Positions 1 to 8,663 of a stretch of DNA of 64,000 nucleotides are shown piece by piece; position 1 is the first letter of the stretch, and every line of letters starts with the position of its first letter. The position numbers were made by a program, and so were the translations under genes. Source of the DNA: Bifidobacterium mellis. Lineage in GTDB: Bacteria > Actinomycetota > Actinomycetes > Actinomycetales > Bifidobacteriaceae. Location: the NCBI RefSeq assembly GCF_000967265.1, contig NZ_KQ033885.1, positions 1,841,538 to 1,905,537 of the forward strand. The letters are read 5' to 3'. The notes beneath the pieces were generated by a model. That model was not told the DNA's origin, ran no database searches, and worked only from the letters and a program-made list of their open reading frames with translations.

Positions 1-1992
1 ACGGACCTCGGTGCGGGGCGGGTCGATGATGCCGACCATGCCCGTCCAGATCAGATTGCTCTCCAGATTGGCGCTTTCCTGGATCACCTTATCCGCGGAC
101 AGGCGGATTGCGGGAGCCTGCTGAGACCTCTGAGACAACCGGTCCGTCTGATCCGTCCCGACCGTGCTGGACGGTCCCTCCCCCTCGTCGGCTTCGGTCA
201 GGGACGATAGTTCCTGGTCGGATAGAGGTCGGAAGGCCTGTCCCAGAGTCCTGTAGGCATCCGCCGAGAGACTGCCGACCCGGGCAAGTATCCTCTCCCG
301 ATCGGCACTAGTCATAGACCTGACCTGGCCACCATCGAGAATCCGGTCACATTGGCCAAGCAACACGTCAGGAGCGCCCTTGCAGAAGAGGCGCGATTGC
401 CCTTCGTCGCCATCATTCGGGGCGGCCAGGACCGACATGAGTTTGCGCTCGGACGTGAAAGGAATCTCGGCCAGACGACGGTAGCCATCAGCCTTGGCAT
501 CAGAACCGACTTTACGAGCGGCAACGATCAGCGAGACCTCGGTGGGATCACCGACGATCTGCCAGTGACCCTGTCCCGATCCAGACTGGGCCCGGGAATT
601 CGGTTCGGCCTGGTTCGCTTGCCAGTGAAGGTCTCCGTCGTTGGCGATGGCCCCGACCATCAGGGTCTCTTCAACCGCCTCAGCCAAAGTCGAATCGATG
701 GTGTCCGTCGGCCGGTCGTCGGAACCTCCGGCCTCGACCGGCTGCATGGTTCCCTCCGGAGCGTACCCGGTGCCAGTGAGCCTGACCTGCCCCGAGGGGA
801 CGACCACCCGTTCAACGGTCATTTCATTGCGTGTAAGAGTTCCTGTCTTGTCGGAGCAGATGACTGATGCCGATCCCAGGGTCTCCACCGAGCTGAGCTT
901 CTTGACGATGGCATGATGCTTGGCCATGCGCTGCACGCCCAGGGCGAGAACCACAGTCAGGATGGCCGTCAGCCCCTCCGGCACAGCAGCTACGGCCAGA
1001 GATACGGCCATGAGCAGGGAATCAATCAGATCCTGGGTTGTCTGAAAGCCTTCCATCAGGGCCAAAGCAGCCAAAACCAGGGCGGCAATCAAGCAGACGG
1101 CCAGTCCGAGGAGCTTGGAGACGCGGGCCATCTCCTTCTGTAGGGGCGTGGGTTCCTCCTGGGTATCAGCCAGCATGTCGGCGATCTTCCCGACCTGGGT
1201 GTCCATACCAGTAGAGGTGACGATCATGCGCCCGTTCCCCTGGGTCACTGCGGTGCCGTTGAAGACCATGTTGGTTCTGTCACCCAGAGCCTTGGGCTGG
1301 TCAAGCCGACCGGGCCGCTTGCCCACCGGCAGCGACTCGCCGGTCAGCGATGCCTCGGCCACGCGCAGACCCGCGGCCTGGAACAGTCTTCCGTCGGCGC
1401 CGACCGAATCGCCTTCAGCCAGGACTACTACATCACCAGGCACGATCCTGCTGGTCTCCAGGCTGACCACCCGGCCGCATCGCAGCACCGAGGCGTGCGG
1501 GGCCGTCATGCTCGCCAGAGCATCCACAGCCCGCTCGGCCTTAGCCTCCTGAGCGTACCCCAGGGCGGCATTAAGGATGAGGATGATCATGATGACGATG
1601 GCATCAAAGGGCAGGGGCTCCCCGCCTCCTGATGCCGGATGTGAGCGTTCCACCACCCAGGGCACCAACGAAATGGCCGTGGCTGCCAGAAGCAGATAGA
1701 CCAAGGGGTCCTTGAACTGTTGAAGGAATTCCCTCCATGCAGGAACGGGAGGCGCTCCAGCCAGCTCATTAGGACCGAACCTGTCCAGCCGACGCGCCGC
1801 CTCGGCCTCATCCAGGCCCCGGTCGGGGTCCACATTCAGAGCAAGGGCAACCTGATCGACACCTACTATAGAAGGGTCCTTGAGGACGGGGCCATTCACT
1901 CTGCGCCTCTGCTCATGGCCCTGCCCTGCAGTCGGGATCACGCCGGTATCTGTCGATTTCTCATGCTTGGGATCGCTGGTCAACCCAGTCAT
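1..1992 (-). CDS. P2-type cation-transporting ATPase (3' end outside window)
   Basis: Membrane ATPase that pumps cations (Ca2+-like P2 subgroup, substrate not certain) using a phospho-aspartate intermediate. The 664 codons present show a cation-ATPase N-terminal domain, a first membrane hairpin (KDPLVYLLLAATAISLV), the actuator motif LTGES, the PEGLTA membrane motif, and the phosphorylation motif SDKTGTLT with its Asp at about residue 381. The nucleotide-binding domain follows, with a KGAP motif. The frame is open to base 1, so the hinge and last membrane helices lie outside. The ATG at 1992 follows an AGGAGA ribosome site by 5 bases. The frame stays open upstream to about 2190 with no better start. 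The promoter appears to lie in the 134-bp repeat just upstream. Family sure; Ca2+ versus other cation not decided. Confidence 0.93.
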   Translation of the reverse strand, partial: MTGLTSDPKHEKSTDTGVIPTAGQGHEQRRRVNGPVLKDPSIVGVDQVALALNVDPDRGLDEAEAARRLDRFGPNELAGAPPVPAWREFLQQFKDPLVYLLLAATAISLVPWVVERSHPASGGGEPLPFDAIVIMIILILNAALGYAQEAKAERAVDALASMTAPHASVLRCGRVVSLETSRIVPGDVVVLAEGDSVGADGRLFQAAGLRVAEASLTGESLPVGKRPGRLDQPKALGDRTNMVFNGTAVTQGNGRMIVTSTGMDTQVGKIADMLADTQEEPTPLQKEMARVSKLLGLAVCLIAALVLAALALMEGFQTTQDLIDSLLMAVSLAVAAVPEGLTAILTVVLALGVQRMAKHHAIVKKLSSVETLGSASVICSDKTGTLTRNEMTVERVVVPSGQVRLTGTGYAPEGTMQPVEAGGSDDRPTDTIDSTLAEAVEETLMVGAIANDGDLHWQANQAEPNSRAQSGSGQGHWQIVGDPTEVSLIVAARKVGSDAKADGYRRLAEIPFTSERKLMSVLAAPNDGDEGQSRLFCKGAPDVLLGQCDRILDGGQVRSMTSADRERILARVGSLSADAYRTLGQAFRPLSDQELSSLTEADEGEGPSSTVGTDQTDRLSQRSQQAPAIRLSADKVIQESANLESNLIWTGMVGIIDPPRTEVR

Positions 1993-2013
1993 GCCACTCT
2001 CCTGCTTATGCCA

Positions 2014-2147
2014 CGGAGTAGTCAACGCTTCAGAGGCCCGTTGGAAGAAATCAGAGGCGGCCAGACCAAAACGCTGCGTGGATGCTTGCCAAGTTGAACC
2101 AATAATATACATAAACACGGCCGAAGTCGTCAAGGCCTTTGCTTCAG
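2014..2147. repeat. 134-bp direct repeat, copy 1 (left edge of island)
   Basis: Compared by eye, this segment matches 7131-7264 at about 115 of 134 positions without gaps, in the same orientation. It starts CGGAGTAGTCAACGCTTC and ends CTTTGCTTCAG in both copies. This copy sits immediately upstream of the P-type ATPase and contains its likely promoter. The frame open in this copy is interrupted by stops in copy 2, so the repeat is probably non-coding. No transposase or tRNA is associated with it. Confidence 0.9.
2104..2133 (-). promoter_or_regulatory. Sigma-70-like promoter for the P-type ATPase
   Basis: On the minus strand TTGACG (2128-2133) and TATATT (2104-2109) are separated by 18 bases, about 110 bases before the ATPase start. 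Both hexamers and the spacing are conserved in repeat copy 2, while the spacer sequence has changed. That pattern is expected for a promoter kept by selection or simply inherited. Confidence 0.55.
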
Positions 2148-2498
2148 TATGCATTCTCAGGCCTGTCTCATGACAGAGACGGTATCTTTGCTGCACTTAA
2201 CTTGGCAGCGCCCTAGTTGCCGAATCCCCCCCCCCCAAAAAAAATACTAGATCTTCATTAGAAAAGCTTTAATCAATTTGGGCTCATCTGGCATAAAAAC
2301 CCTTATCTGCCCTGAGAATCCTATTTAAGACCCTCTTGTGATTATTCGACAGGCTCAGCTGGCGTTATCTGAGCAGTAAATAGTCTTATAGGCCAACCAT
2401 GGTAGTTCTTGCCAGCCGTCTGCCCTAACGATCCTTTCAGTGGAGACACCATTGGAAATAGCACTAAACACGAGAAAGAGAGGAGAGAGACGGACAAA
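2148..2498. other. AT-rich leader region of the island; contains a C11A8 homopolymer tract
   Basis: No convincing gene was seen here. The region is visibly AT-richer than its surroundings. A run of 11 C followed by 8 A occupies 2226-2244. Long C runs are rare in ordinary intergenic DNA and are prone to slippage. It presumably carries the promoter for the small peptide and ABC genes downstream, but I could not assign hexamers with confidence. Confidence 0.6.
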
Positions 2499-2618
2499 AT
2501 GCACAACATTATCGATCTGCAGAATAGTAATATCGCCATGAATGATGAAGCCGCTCATCATAGCGGCGTCAGCATATTTGCATGCCACGGCGGTGGGCAT
2601 GATAATATCTGGAGTTGA
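2499..2618 (+). CDS. Small 39-residue peptide, candidate RiPP/bacteriocin or signal precursor
   Basis: The product is a 39-residue peptide starting MHNIIDLQNSN and ending CHGGGHDNIWS, with an acidic/neutral N-terminal half and a Ser/Gly/His-rich C-terminal half holding one Cys (residue 29). A purine-rich GAGAGGAGAGAG lies 5' of the ATG; the AGGAG core is 13 bases away, rather long. It precedes an ABC ATPase/FtsX pair and a decayed peptide-exporter-like gene in the same direction, the usual place of a bacteriocin or pheromone precursor. I recognise no family. Against this call, an SIFAC-HGGG string resembles the CHG zinc motif of LanC cyclases, so the ORF could be a fragment of a degraded LanC gene. 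Expression and function are inference. Confidence 0.4.
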   Translation: MHNIIDLQNSNIAMNDEAAHHSGVSIFACHGGGHDNIWS

Positions 2619-2816
2619 TGGACCTGCAGCTAATCCACAAAAATATGCCACTGCGATGACGCATTCATCAAAATGGCATGGGCTGTCATTTTTGCCCTGA
2701 TGACGGCAGGGACAACAGTCATGTAAGTCTATGGGCGCCATCCTTGTATGGCATCCATAGCAATATTCTGATGAAGATTTATAAGTCGCGAGAACGGCGA
2801 TGATGGGAGAACGGTG

Positions 2817-3518
2817 ATGAGTGGTGCTTCAGTGAGTTCAAATGGATTGACAATGACGGTGACTCCGAGGAAGGATGATTCGATCACCATCCTCGACCAT
2901 GTCGACTTCCATGCTGAGCCCGGAAGAATCACGGGGATTGTCGGCCCCTCAGGCAGCGGAAAGTCCACCTTGCTGTACTGCCTTTCGGGGTTGGAACGTG
3001 CGACATCCGGAAGCATCTCCCTTCTAGGGCATGACATCACACATATGCGAGCGTCCGCGCTCACTCGGTTTCGGCGTCGACATCTGGGATTCGTGTTTCA
3101 ATCCTACAACCTGATCACGAGCATGACGGTGGAGGAGAACCTCGCGCTGCCATTCACCCTGCGCGGCCGTCGACTCCCCAAGCAAAAAGCGGATGAGATG
3201 TTGCGGTACTTCGGATTGGCAAACGAGAAAAAAAGGAGCGTGACGATGCTCTCAGGCGGAGAGCAGCAACGTGTCGCGCTTGCACGAGTGCTGCTCTCCG
3301 ATGCAGATATCATTTTCGCCGACGAGCCGACTGGAGCCTTGGATCAGGAATCTGGCGCCAAGGTCATGCAGGTGTTCAAAAGCCTGGCTATGGATGCGGG
3401 CAGGACCGTAGTAATAGTGACCCACAGTGGAGAGGTAGCCGGACAGTGCGACCAGATCGTTGAGGTCCGTGATGGCCACGTGCTGAACGCTGATACGGAG
3501 AGCGGGGCCCGCATATGA
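2817..3518 (+). CDS. ABC transporter ATPase, MacB/LolD-like
   Basis: Cytoplasmic ATPase subunit of a two-gene FtsX-type ABC system, a class used for peptide extrusion, antimicrobial-peptide sensing or resistance rather than import. Visible motifs are Walker A GPSGSGKST, Q-loop FVFQSYN, signature LSGGEQQR, Walker B IIFADEP followed by TGALD, and the switch His in VTHSG. At 233 residues it is normal for the family. The ATG at 2817 is preferred over the in-frame GTG at 2814 because GGGAGA lies 6 bases before it. The stop overlaps the permease start (ATGA), so the two are translationally coupled. It is intact although the exporter gene after it is broken. Confidence 0.92.
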   Translation: MSGASVSSNGLTMTVTPRKDDSITILDHVDFHAEPGRITGIVGPSGSGKSTLLYCLSGLERATSGSISLLGHDITHMRASALTRFRRRHLGFVFQSYNLITSMTVEENLALPFTLRGRRLPKQKADEMLRYFGLANEKKRSVTMLSGGEQQRVALARVLLSDADIIFADEPTGALDQESGAKVMQVFKSLAMDAGRTVVIVTHSGEVAGQCDQIVEVRDGHVLNADTESGARI

Positions 3519-4945
3519 GGGGCGCACTCTCTGATCTGAAAGCAGCCCCGGCCGTATGGGCCGGCGTATGGCTGTCACTAATCGTTTCCCAGACCGCTGT
3601 GTGCACTATCGTCGCCGCGCGCAGGGCTATTGATGCCGCTTACCACGGACCGGATGCCGGGTTAGGCGCCAACCTTTCCGGCCCAGCAATGCTGTTCAGC
3701 GTGGTCATAGCCGTGTTCGTGATGCTGTGGGTCGTGACCGCCGCTCTGAACCAGCGCAGGCACCAACTAGCATTGCTGGTCCTTCAAGGCGCCACGCCCT
3801 GGCAGCTGCTCTTCGGGAATCTGGCTATCATCATCGTCCTATTCATCTTGGCAGCAGTAGCGTCATCCCTCCTGACGCCGCTGGCAGCACCATATCTGTT
3901 CGACCTCCTGGCCAGAGCATTCGAGCTGAAACTGACGTATCAAGCAACCCAGCTGCTGGCATCCATCGGCACTGGGTTGGCCATTGCCGGAGTCGCCGTC
4001 CTTGCAGGCACAGTGCTGACCGTGCGCACACTATCCAAGATCAGGCCGATAGAGGCGCTTCGGCAGTCACAAAACCCGCCGAGACAAGTGAACGCATTCC
4101 GTGTTCTGCTAGGCGCATCGTTGCTCGTGGGAGCGATATGCGCGCTCATCATCCCGGGGACAGCTACACGCAAGATAGACTCTGGCGAGCTCGCCACGCA
4201 CATTTCCGGCAGGAATCCCATAGAGTCCAGAGTGACAGGATTCATTGGGTTCTCCATGGGAGGCATGTTCCTCCTGATCTTCGCATTGGCTGTTCTGGCT
4301 CCCTATGTCATGCACTGGTTCACCAAAGGATGGACGCATCTTCTCCCCCTGCCATTCAGCACCTGGAAACTCGCTAGGCAGCAGGCCGTTGGGAGGATCC
4401 AACGACAGAACGCGACCATCATTCCCATGACGGCCGGCTTGTCGTTGCTCATGACTTTCTCTGGTGTGTTGCATACGCTGACCGACAGCCTCAAGAATTT
4501 CGCCAGTAACGGCCATTCCATGAACGTGAACCCACACATGCTGACGAACCTGATGGCCATGCTCGGCCCTGCGCTCATCATCGCTTTGGTGGGCGCAATC
4601 TCCGGACTGATGATCACCGCACGAGGGCGACGCCTGGATCTGGCGCTGACATACGTATCCGGTGCCAGTACCGGACAGTTGCGCATTTTGGGAGCCCTCG
4701 ATGGTCTCATTTCGATGGTCACCTCGGTGCTGCTCGCCTTCGTCATCACACTGCTCAGCACCTGCGGCACCGCCTTCATGCTGCAACGATATCTGGGAAG
4801 CGCAAAGATAAGCGTTCAATGGGGATATTGGGCGGTCATCGCACTCCTCGCTATTGTCGTAGGCGCCCTCGTCACAGGCGTGCAGGCGCTGTGCGCGCGT
4901 TCCGAGGATTCTGTGAGGGTCATATCACGTGCAGTCGGTGAGTAA
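3515..4945 (+). CDS. FtsX-family ABC transporter permease
   Basis: Membrane partner of the preceding ATPase, 476 residues. It has an N-terminal membrane segment (WAGVWLSLIVSQTAVC), a first FtsX core of about three helices near residues 60-180 ending in the typical RTLSKIRPIEALR, and a second membrane block near residues 240-470. This is the duplicated FtsX arrangement seen in SalY/BceB-like and other Gram-positive peptide-related permeases. There is no large extracellular MacB periplasmic domain, as expected in a Gram-positive. Role in export of, immunity to, or sensing of a peptide is inferred from the neighbouring small ORF and exporter remnant. Substrate unknown. Confidence 0.88.
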   Translation: MRGALSDLKAAPAVWAGVWLSLIVSQTAVCTIVAARRAIDAAYHGPDAGLGANLSGPAMLFSVVIAVFVMLWVVTAALNQRRHQLALLVLQGATPWQLLFGNLAIIIVLFILAAVASSLLTPLAAPYLFDLLARAFELKLTYQATQLLASIGTGLAIAGVAVLAGTVLTVRTLSKIRPIEALRQSQNPPRQVNAFRVLLGASLLVGAICALIIPGTATRKIDSGELATHISGRNPIESRVTGFIGFSMGGMFLLIFALAVLAPYVMHWFTKGWTHLLPLPFSTWKLARQQAVGRIQRQNATIIPMTAGLSLLMTFSGVLHTLTDSLKNFASNGHSMNVNPHMLTNLMAMLGPALIIALVGAISGLMITARGRRLDLALTYVSGASTGQLRILGALDGLISMVTSVLLAFVITLLSTCGTAFMLQRYLGSAKISVQWGYWAVIALLAIVVGALVTGVQALCARSEDSVRVISRAVGE

Positions 4946-4967
4946 CCACCCCCAACAAAGGACGAAA

Positions 4968-6724
4968 ATGTCGCCACACAAGCGGAATAGTAATGAGAAA
5001 ACCGCATCTTTGATAGACGTGCCCCGCCTTTTGAAATCCATAAGGGTGTTTTATTCACGGTTAGTCTGCTAAGTATAGCGAGCGCCCTCTTAAATCTGGC
5101 TCAGCCACAGCTTGTCAATGTCATTCTTGGACGCGTGCAGCATAACATGCGATCCGCAGTGCCCCTCTAATAGCGTTGGCAGGAGTGTTTCTGTCCGGCG
5201 CAGCAATCACTTCTTTTGACGCTTACCTGCTGTTGAACGATATGAGACGGTCTCTAGTAATGCATATTCTGCATTTGCCGTTCAAAGATCTGGACCAGTC
5301 GCATACAGGCAACGTAATTTCTATTATTTCATCTGATACAAATGAACTGAAGCGATTGCTGACCGATAATTGCCAGAAGTGTTTGGCACTTTACTGGTGT
5401 TCATAGGCGCGTGTGTGGGAATGGTCATAATCAGTCCCGTCATGTTCGTTATCTCTCTTTCGACCTGTCTTGTTACTGTCGGTTTACTGGTAGTCTTATC
5501 CGGAAAATTACGAGACTGCTCCAGAGGGGCTCAAACGGCCATAGGAGATATGACGTCTGCAGCCACTGATGCTTTGATGAGTTTGAAAAGGATCAGGGCC
5601 TTCAACGCCACGGAGCGTGAGACCAATAAAATCGGCGAGAAGCCAGGCAAGCGTGCACATCCGGTCGTCTAATTTCAAAGAAGCAGTCACTGATATGGCC
5701 ATCAGGAATGGCCTTAATGCAGTTGTGCCTGATGGTTGTATCGGGAATCGGCGCTTTCCAAGTGGCCAAAGGAGTGATGACTGTTCAGCAACTGGTAACT
5801 TCTCTATGTAGCTAGAAATGATGCCCACGCCTATGGCGACACTTTCTTCGACATATAGCAGACTGTTCAGAGCGTTGGGCGCGAACTCCAGCATTCAAGC
5901 GATAATGAGAATGCCGACCGAAGATGCGACATCAGCATGAGCAGTATCCAGTAGGGTCCAAAGGAAGGTCACCAACTCCGATCAGATTGACATCGATCTT
6001 GACCATGCTGATATTCCGTATGATGACGCACGGAACAATCGTGGCGGGCTCCAATTGAATGAAGCGGGCGTGCATATGAAAGGCGGTGTCGTCTACGCGA
6101 TAGTCGGACCATCCGAAGCGGGCAAATCAACCATGCTGGCCCTTATAAGGGTATTCTATAAGCCAAATCATGGCCATGTTCTCTTTAATGGTATTGATCT
6201 TTCAACTCTCAGCTCCTCTTATGTACGTTCTCTGATCGGCTATATAGAACACGATGCCCCCATATATTCCGGTTCTTCCAGAACGAATCTGGCGATGAAC
6301 AAGAACGGCGTATCCGATGAAGGCTGCTGGAATGCCTTAAATAAGGTGAACCTCACGCCAAAGTGAGAGACACCTTCGATGGATTGGATACCCCAGCAGG
6401 CAACGCGGTGTATTGCTGAGTAGCGGTGAACGCTATCGCTTGGCCCTGGCAAGGCTGTTGTCCATAAGGCGGCCGATCATGCTGCTTGACGAAACAACAT
6501 ACCATTTAGACGCTTAAAACGAGGAGCTCGTCGCACAAGTCATTCATGCCAATTCCCCGGAGCAGACAATAGTCATGGCGGCACAGAGAATACAATCAAT
6601 CGCTTCGTCAAATAGAATCATGGTTTTGGCCAATAGAACTATCAATGGTTTCCTTTGGAAAATATTGTCTGCCAATTCTACTCTCCTATATGTATTGCTG
6701 TTAATAAACTTGATACCAATGTGA
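4968..6724 (+). pseudogene. Decayed ABC exporter (fused membrane and ATPase domains)
   Basis: A single ABC-exporter half-transporter can be followed across several frames. An ATG at 4968 with AAAGGA 5 bases before it opens a frame that runs into stops near 5070. Membrane-domain text then resumes in shifted frames (for example LSIASALLNLAQPQLVNVIL near 5070-5130, FKDLDQSHTGNVISIISSDT near 5285-5340, TDALMSLKRIRAFNATERE near 5570-5625). The ATPase domain follows from about 6055, with Walker A altered to GPSEAGKST, a stop at 6364-6366, then LSSGERYRLALARLLS and MLLDETT near 6420-6500. At least four frameshifts or stops were seen. The fused architecture without a C39 peptidase fits LanT-type or multidrug exporters. 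It is almost certainly non-functional. Confidence 0.85.
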
Positions 6725-6897
6725 ATAATTTGGCTATATATAAATATGCGCGGAAAATACGATCCACCGGCAGCAAGGTTCTCACCTCAACAAAGGAACA
6801 GACGATTCAAACTATCGTCTTGCCCTCTAAAGATATCTTTAATGACATTTATTGGCTGCTTGGTTTCCAGCATGATATGCAGTCATTACTAGACTGA
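6655..6897 (+). CDS. Hypothetical 80-residue ORF at the end of the exporter pseudogene
   Basis: AT-rich open frame overlapping the last codons of the exporter pseudogene in another frame. The translation (MENIVCQFYSPICIAVNK...) has no recognisable domain and no ribosome site before its start. It may be a remnant of the end of the exporter or of a following gene rather than a real protein. Low confidence that it is expressed. Confidence 0.15.
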   Translation: MENIVCQFYSPICIAVNKLDTNVNNLAIYKYARKIRSTGSKVLTSTKEQTIQTIVLPSKDIFNDIYWLLGFQHDMQSLLD

Positions 6898-6960
6898 CCA
6901 CGGGATATCTAGCAGTAAAGTTTAGCTGGGAGTACAGCACGTGAACCTTACACAGGGCAC

Positions 6961-7124
6961 GCAGGAATAAATCTTGGAATTGCTCATTGTCAAGACATGA
7001 CCCTCGCTGTTCCGCACAGTCAATCAGCTATCTGTTTTTTGATGACTATATGATCACGACGATGTTGATCGCCTACGGGCTTAAGGAGCCGGACCGGGCA
7101 TCAGACCGCTGGTTAATAGCCTAA
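6961..7124 (+). pseudogene. Weak LanC-like cyclase remnant
   Basis: Two adjacent frames give protein-like text. One reads GINLGIAHCQDMTLAV (6967-7014), resembling the NLGxAHG...LAxL segment of class I lanthipeptide cyclases with the conserved G after AH lost. The next frame gives LIAYGLKEPDRASDRWLIA (up to the stop at 7122-7124), which would suit the helix following that segment. There is no start codon or ribosome site. The resemblance is by eye only and could be chance; it is recorded because a LanT-like pseudogene and small peptide precede it. Confidence 0.2.
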
Positions 7125-7130
7125 ACGAGA

Positions 7131-7264
7131 CGGAGTAGTCAACGCTTCGAGGGCCTGTTGAAAGAAATCAGAGGCGGCCAAACCAAAACGCTGCGTGGAT
7201 GTTTACCAAGTTGAACCAAGAATATACATAAATCAGGCTATGCTCGTCAAGTTCTTTGCTTCAG
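7131..7264. repeat. 134-bp direct repeat, copy 2 (right edge of island)
   Basis: Same length and orientation as 2014-2147, about 86 percent identical by hand count, with identical first 18 bases. It ends exactly where the hairpin terminator of the rhamnoside operon begins. Together the two copies bound a segment of about 4.98 kb (2148-7130) whose base composition and broken genes differ from both flanks. Confidence 0.9.
7221..7250 (-). promoter_or_regulatory. Orphan copy of the ATPase promoter
   Basis: Minus-strand TTGACG (7245-7250) and TATATT (7221-7226) with an 18-base spacer, as in repeat copy 1. It points left into the island, where no minus-strand gene follows, so it looks like a promoter separated from its gene by the insertion or duplication. 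Confidence 0.4.
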
Positions 7265-7298
7265 GGCGTATCAGCCGACTTTCCATGCCGATACGCCC
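7264..7298 (-). terminator. Hairpin after the rhamnoside-operon MFS gene
   Basis: A perfect 9-bp inverted repeat, GGGCGTATC (7264-7272) and GATACGCCC (7290-7298), lies 15 bases past the stop of the MFS gene read leftward. There is no T run, so it is a terminator-like hairpin rather than a textbook one. Confidence 0.5.
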
Positions 7299-7312
7299 GA
7301 AGACAGACGACC

Positions 7313-8638
7313 CTACTTGACCGAGCGGATCAGCATGATGACCGCCGCGCCGATCAGCACCATGACGATGGCCACGGGGAAGATGAACACATACCCGGCA
7401 CGGATCACCAGGACCGAGACCAGTACTGGGGCGATGACCTGTCCTAGGGTATTGGCCAGGTTCAGGATGCCCAGATCCTTACCAGCTTCGTTCTTGTTCG
7501 GCAGCACATCAACATTCAGGGCCTGGTCCACCGAGGTATAGATGCCATTGCCCAAGCCAGCGATGCCCGCGTAGCACATCATGCCCACTGCCGTCGGGAA
7601 CACCCACGGAAGTGCAATGCCCAGGGCCAGGATGCAGGAGCTGACCGCCACGATGGCCTTGCGACGGCGAAGCTTGTCCGATATGGGACCAGAGATTATC
7701 GAAGCAAGGAAAGTGACCACCATCGAAATGACGGACATCGTAGAAATTGTACTGGCCGACTCCGCCACTGAAAGCCCGCAATACTTTTGCAGAATGTAAA
7801 GCTGATAAGTAGCGACCATCGACGAACCTATCATCATAAAGAGCCTGCCACCGAGAGCCAGGTAGAAGTCACGACTCCCCTTGGTCGGCGGAGTGAAGGA
7901 GACCCGCAGCCGGTGCCAAAGCCCTTGCTTCTGGTTACCCTTTCCATTACGCGCAGCCGTTGCTGCGGCACTTTCAACAGCGGAATGCTCACGCGGCCAA
8001 ATGATGACGGTGAGAATGCCGGTGACCGCAAACAGGCAGATACCGAGGATGAAGCCCACCTGCATGTGACCAATGAATCGGGCTCCTATCAGGGTGCCTA
8101 GGGACTGCCCTACGATGCTACCGCCTCCATAGAAGGCAGAGAAAGTGCCGCGAGTGGACTCGGGTATCCGGTCCGAGAGCACCGCAACAGCCGGCGCAAT
8201 CATCATGTTGACGCCCACCTGCACCAGGCACCAGCCGGCCACGATGGTAGGAATAGTCACTGCCTGTGCCGTGTAGAGATAGCCCAGCGCAGTGACAATT
8301 CCGCCGGCCACAACCCAGGGTGTGCGCTTGCCCAGCCGCGAGTGCGACATATCAGACAGGGCGCCGAATATCACATTGGACACCAAAGCGAATACGCATC
8401 CGACTGAATTCATCGTGCCCAGTATGGCCTCGGGAACGCCGATGCCAAGATCCGTGAACCGCTGCGGCAGGAGGACCTGGGAGCCGGAGGTGCCGGCGGT
8501 CATCCACAGTACTGAAAACAGGCAGAAGCCTACGCCGAAGCGGATTTTCTCTGCTCGTGTCAGAGGACGACCCGTATCCGGCGCCAATGCATCCGACGAC
8601 GATGTCGCCTTCTGAACCTGCTCAACCGTATCAACCAT
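7313..8638 (-). CDS. MFS transporter, rhamnoside locus
   Basis: A 441-residue major facilitator permease with about twelve hydrophobic segments. The SDMSHSRLGKRTPWV loop after the second helix and the FGALSD/ISDKLRRRKA repeats are characteristic of sugar-cation symporter-like MFS proteins. It sits 184 bases downstream of a GH78 rhamnosidase and in the same direction, so import of rhamnosides or rhamnose is the likely job (inference). The start at 8638 has GGAG 8 bases before it. A hairpin lies between it and the rhamnosidase, and a short palindrome (8664-8678) lies just before the start, so it may have its own promoter or receive only part of the upstream transcript. Confidence 0.85.
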   Translation of the reverse strand: MVDTVEQVQKATSSSDALAPDTGRPLTRAEKIRFGVGFCLFSVLWMTAGTSGSQVLLPQRFTDLGIGVPEAILGTMNSVGCVFALVSNVIFGALSDMSHSRLGKRTPWVVAGGIVTALGYLYTAQAVTIPTIVAGWCLVQVGVNMMIAPAVAVLSDRIPESTRGTFSAFYGGGSIVGQSLGTLIGARFIGHMQVGFILGICLFAVTGILTVIIWPREHSAVESAAATAARNGKGNQKQGLWHRLRVSFTPPTKGSRDFYLALGGRLFMMIGSSMVATYQLYILQKYCGLSVAESASTISTMSVISMVVTFLASIISGPISDKLRRRKAIVAVSSCILALGIALPWVFPTAVGMMCYAGIAGLGNGIYTSVDQALNVDVLPNKNEAGKDLGILNLANTLGQVIAPVLVSVLVIRAGYVFIFPVAIVMVLIGAAVIMLIRSVK

Positions 8639-8663
8639 TTCACATACTCCAATCCTTTACAGG

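Noticed and set aside
2355-2741. 128-codon minus-strand frame across the small peptide gene
   Set aside because: No ribosome site, no motif, and opposite to the direction of all island genes.
2619-2816. Possible second small peptide (hydrophobic 17-residue frame near 2673)
   Set aside because: No ribosome site and stops upstream in frame; too short to support.
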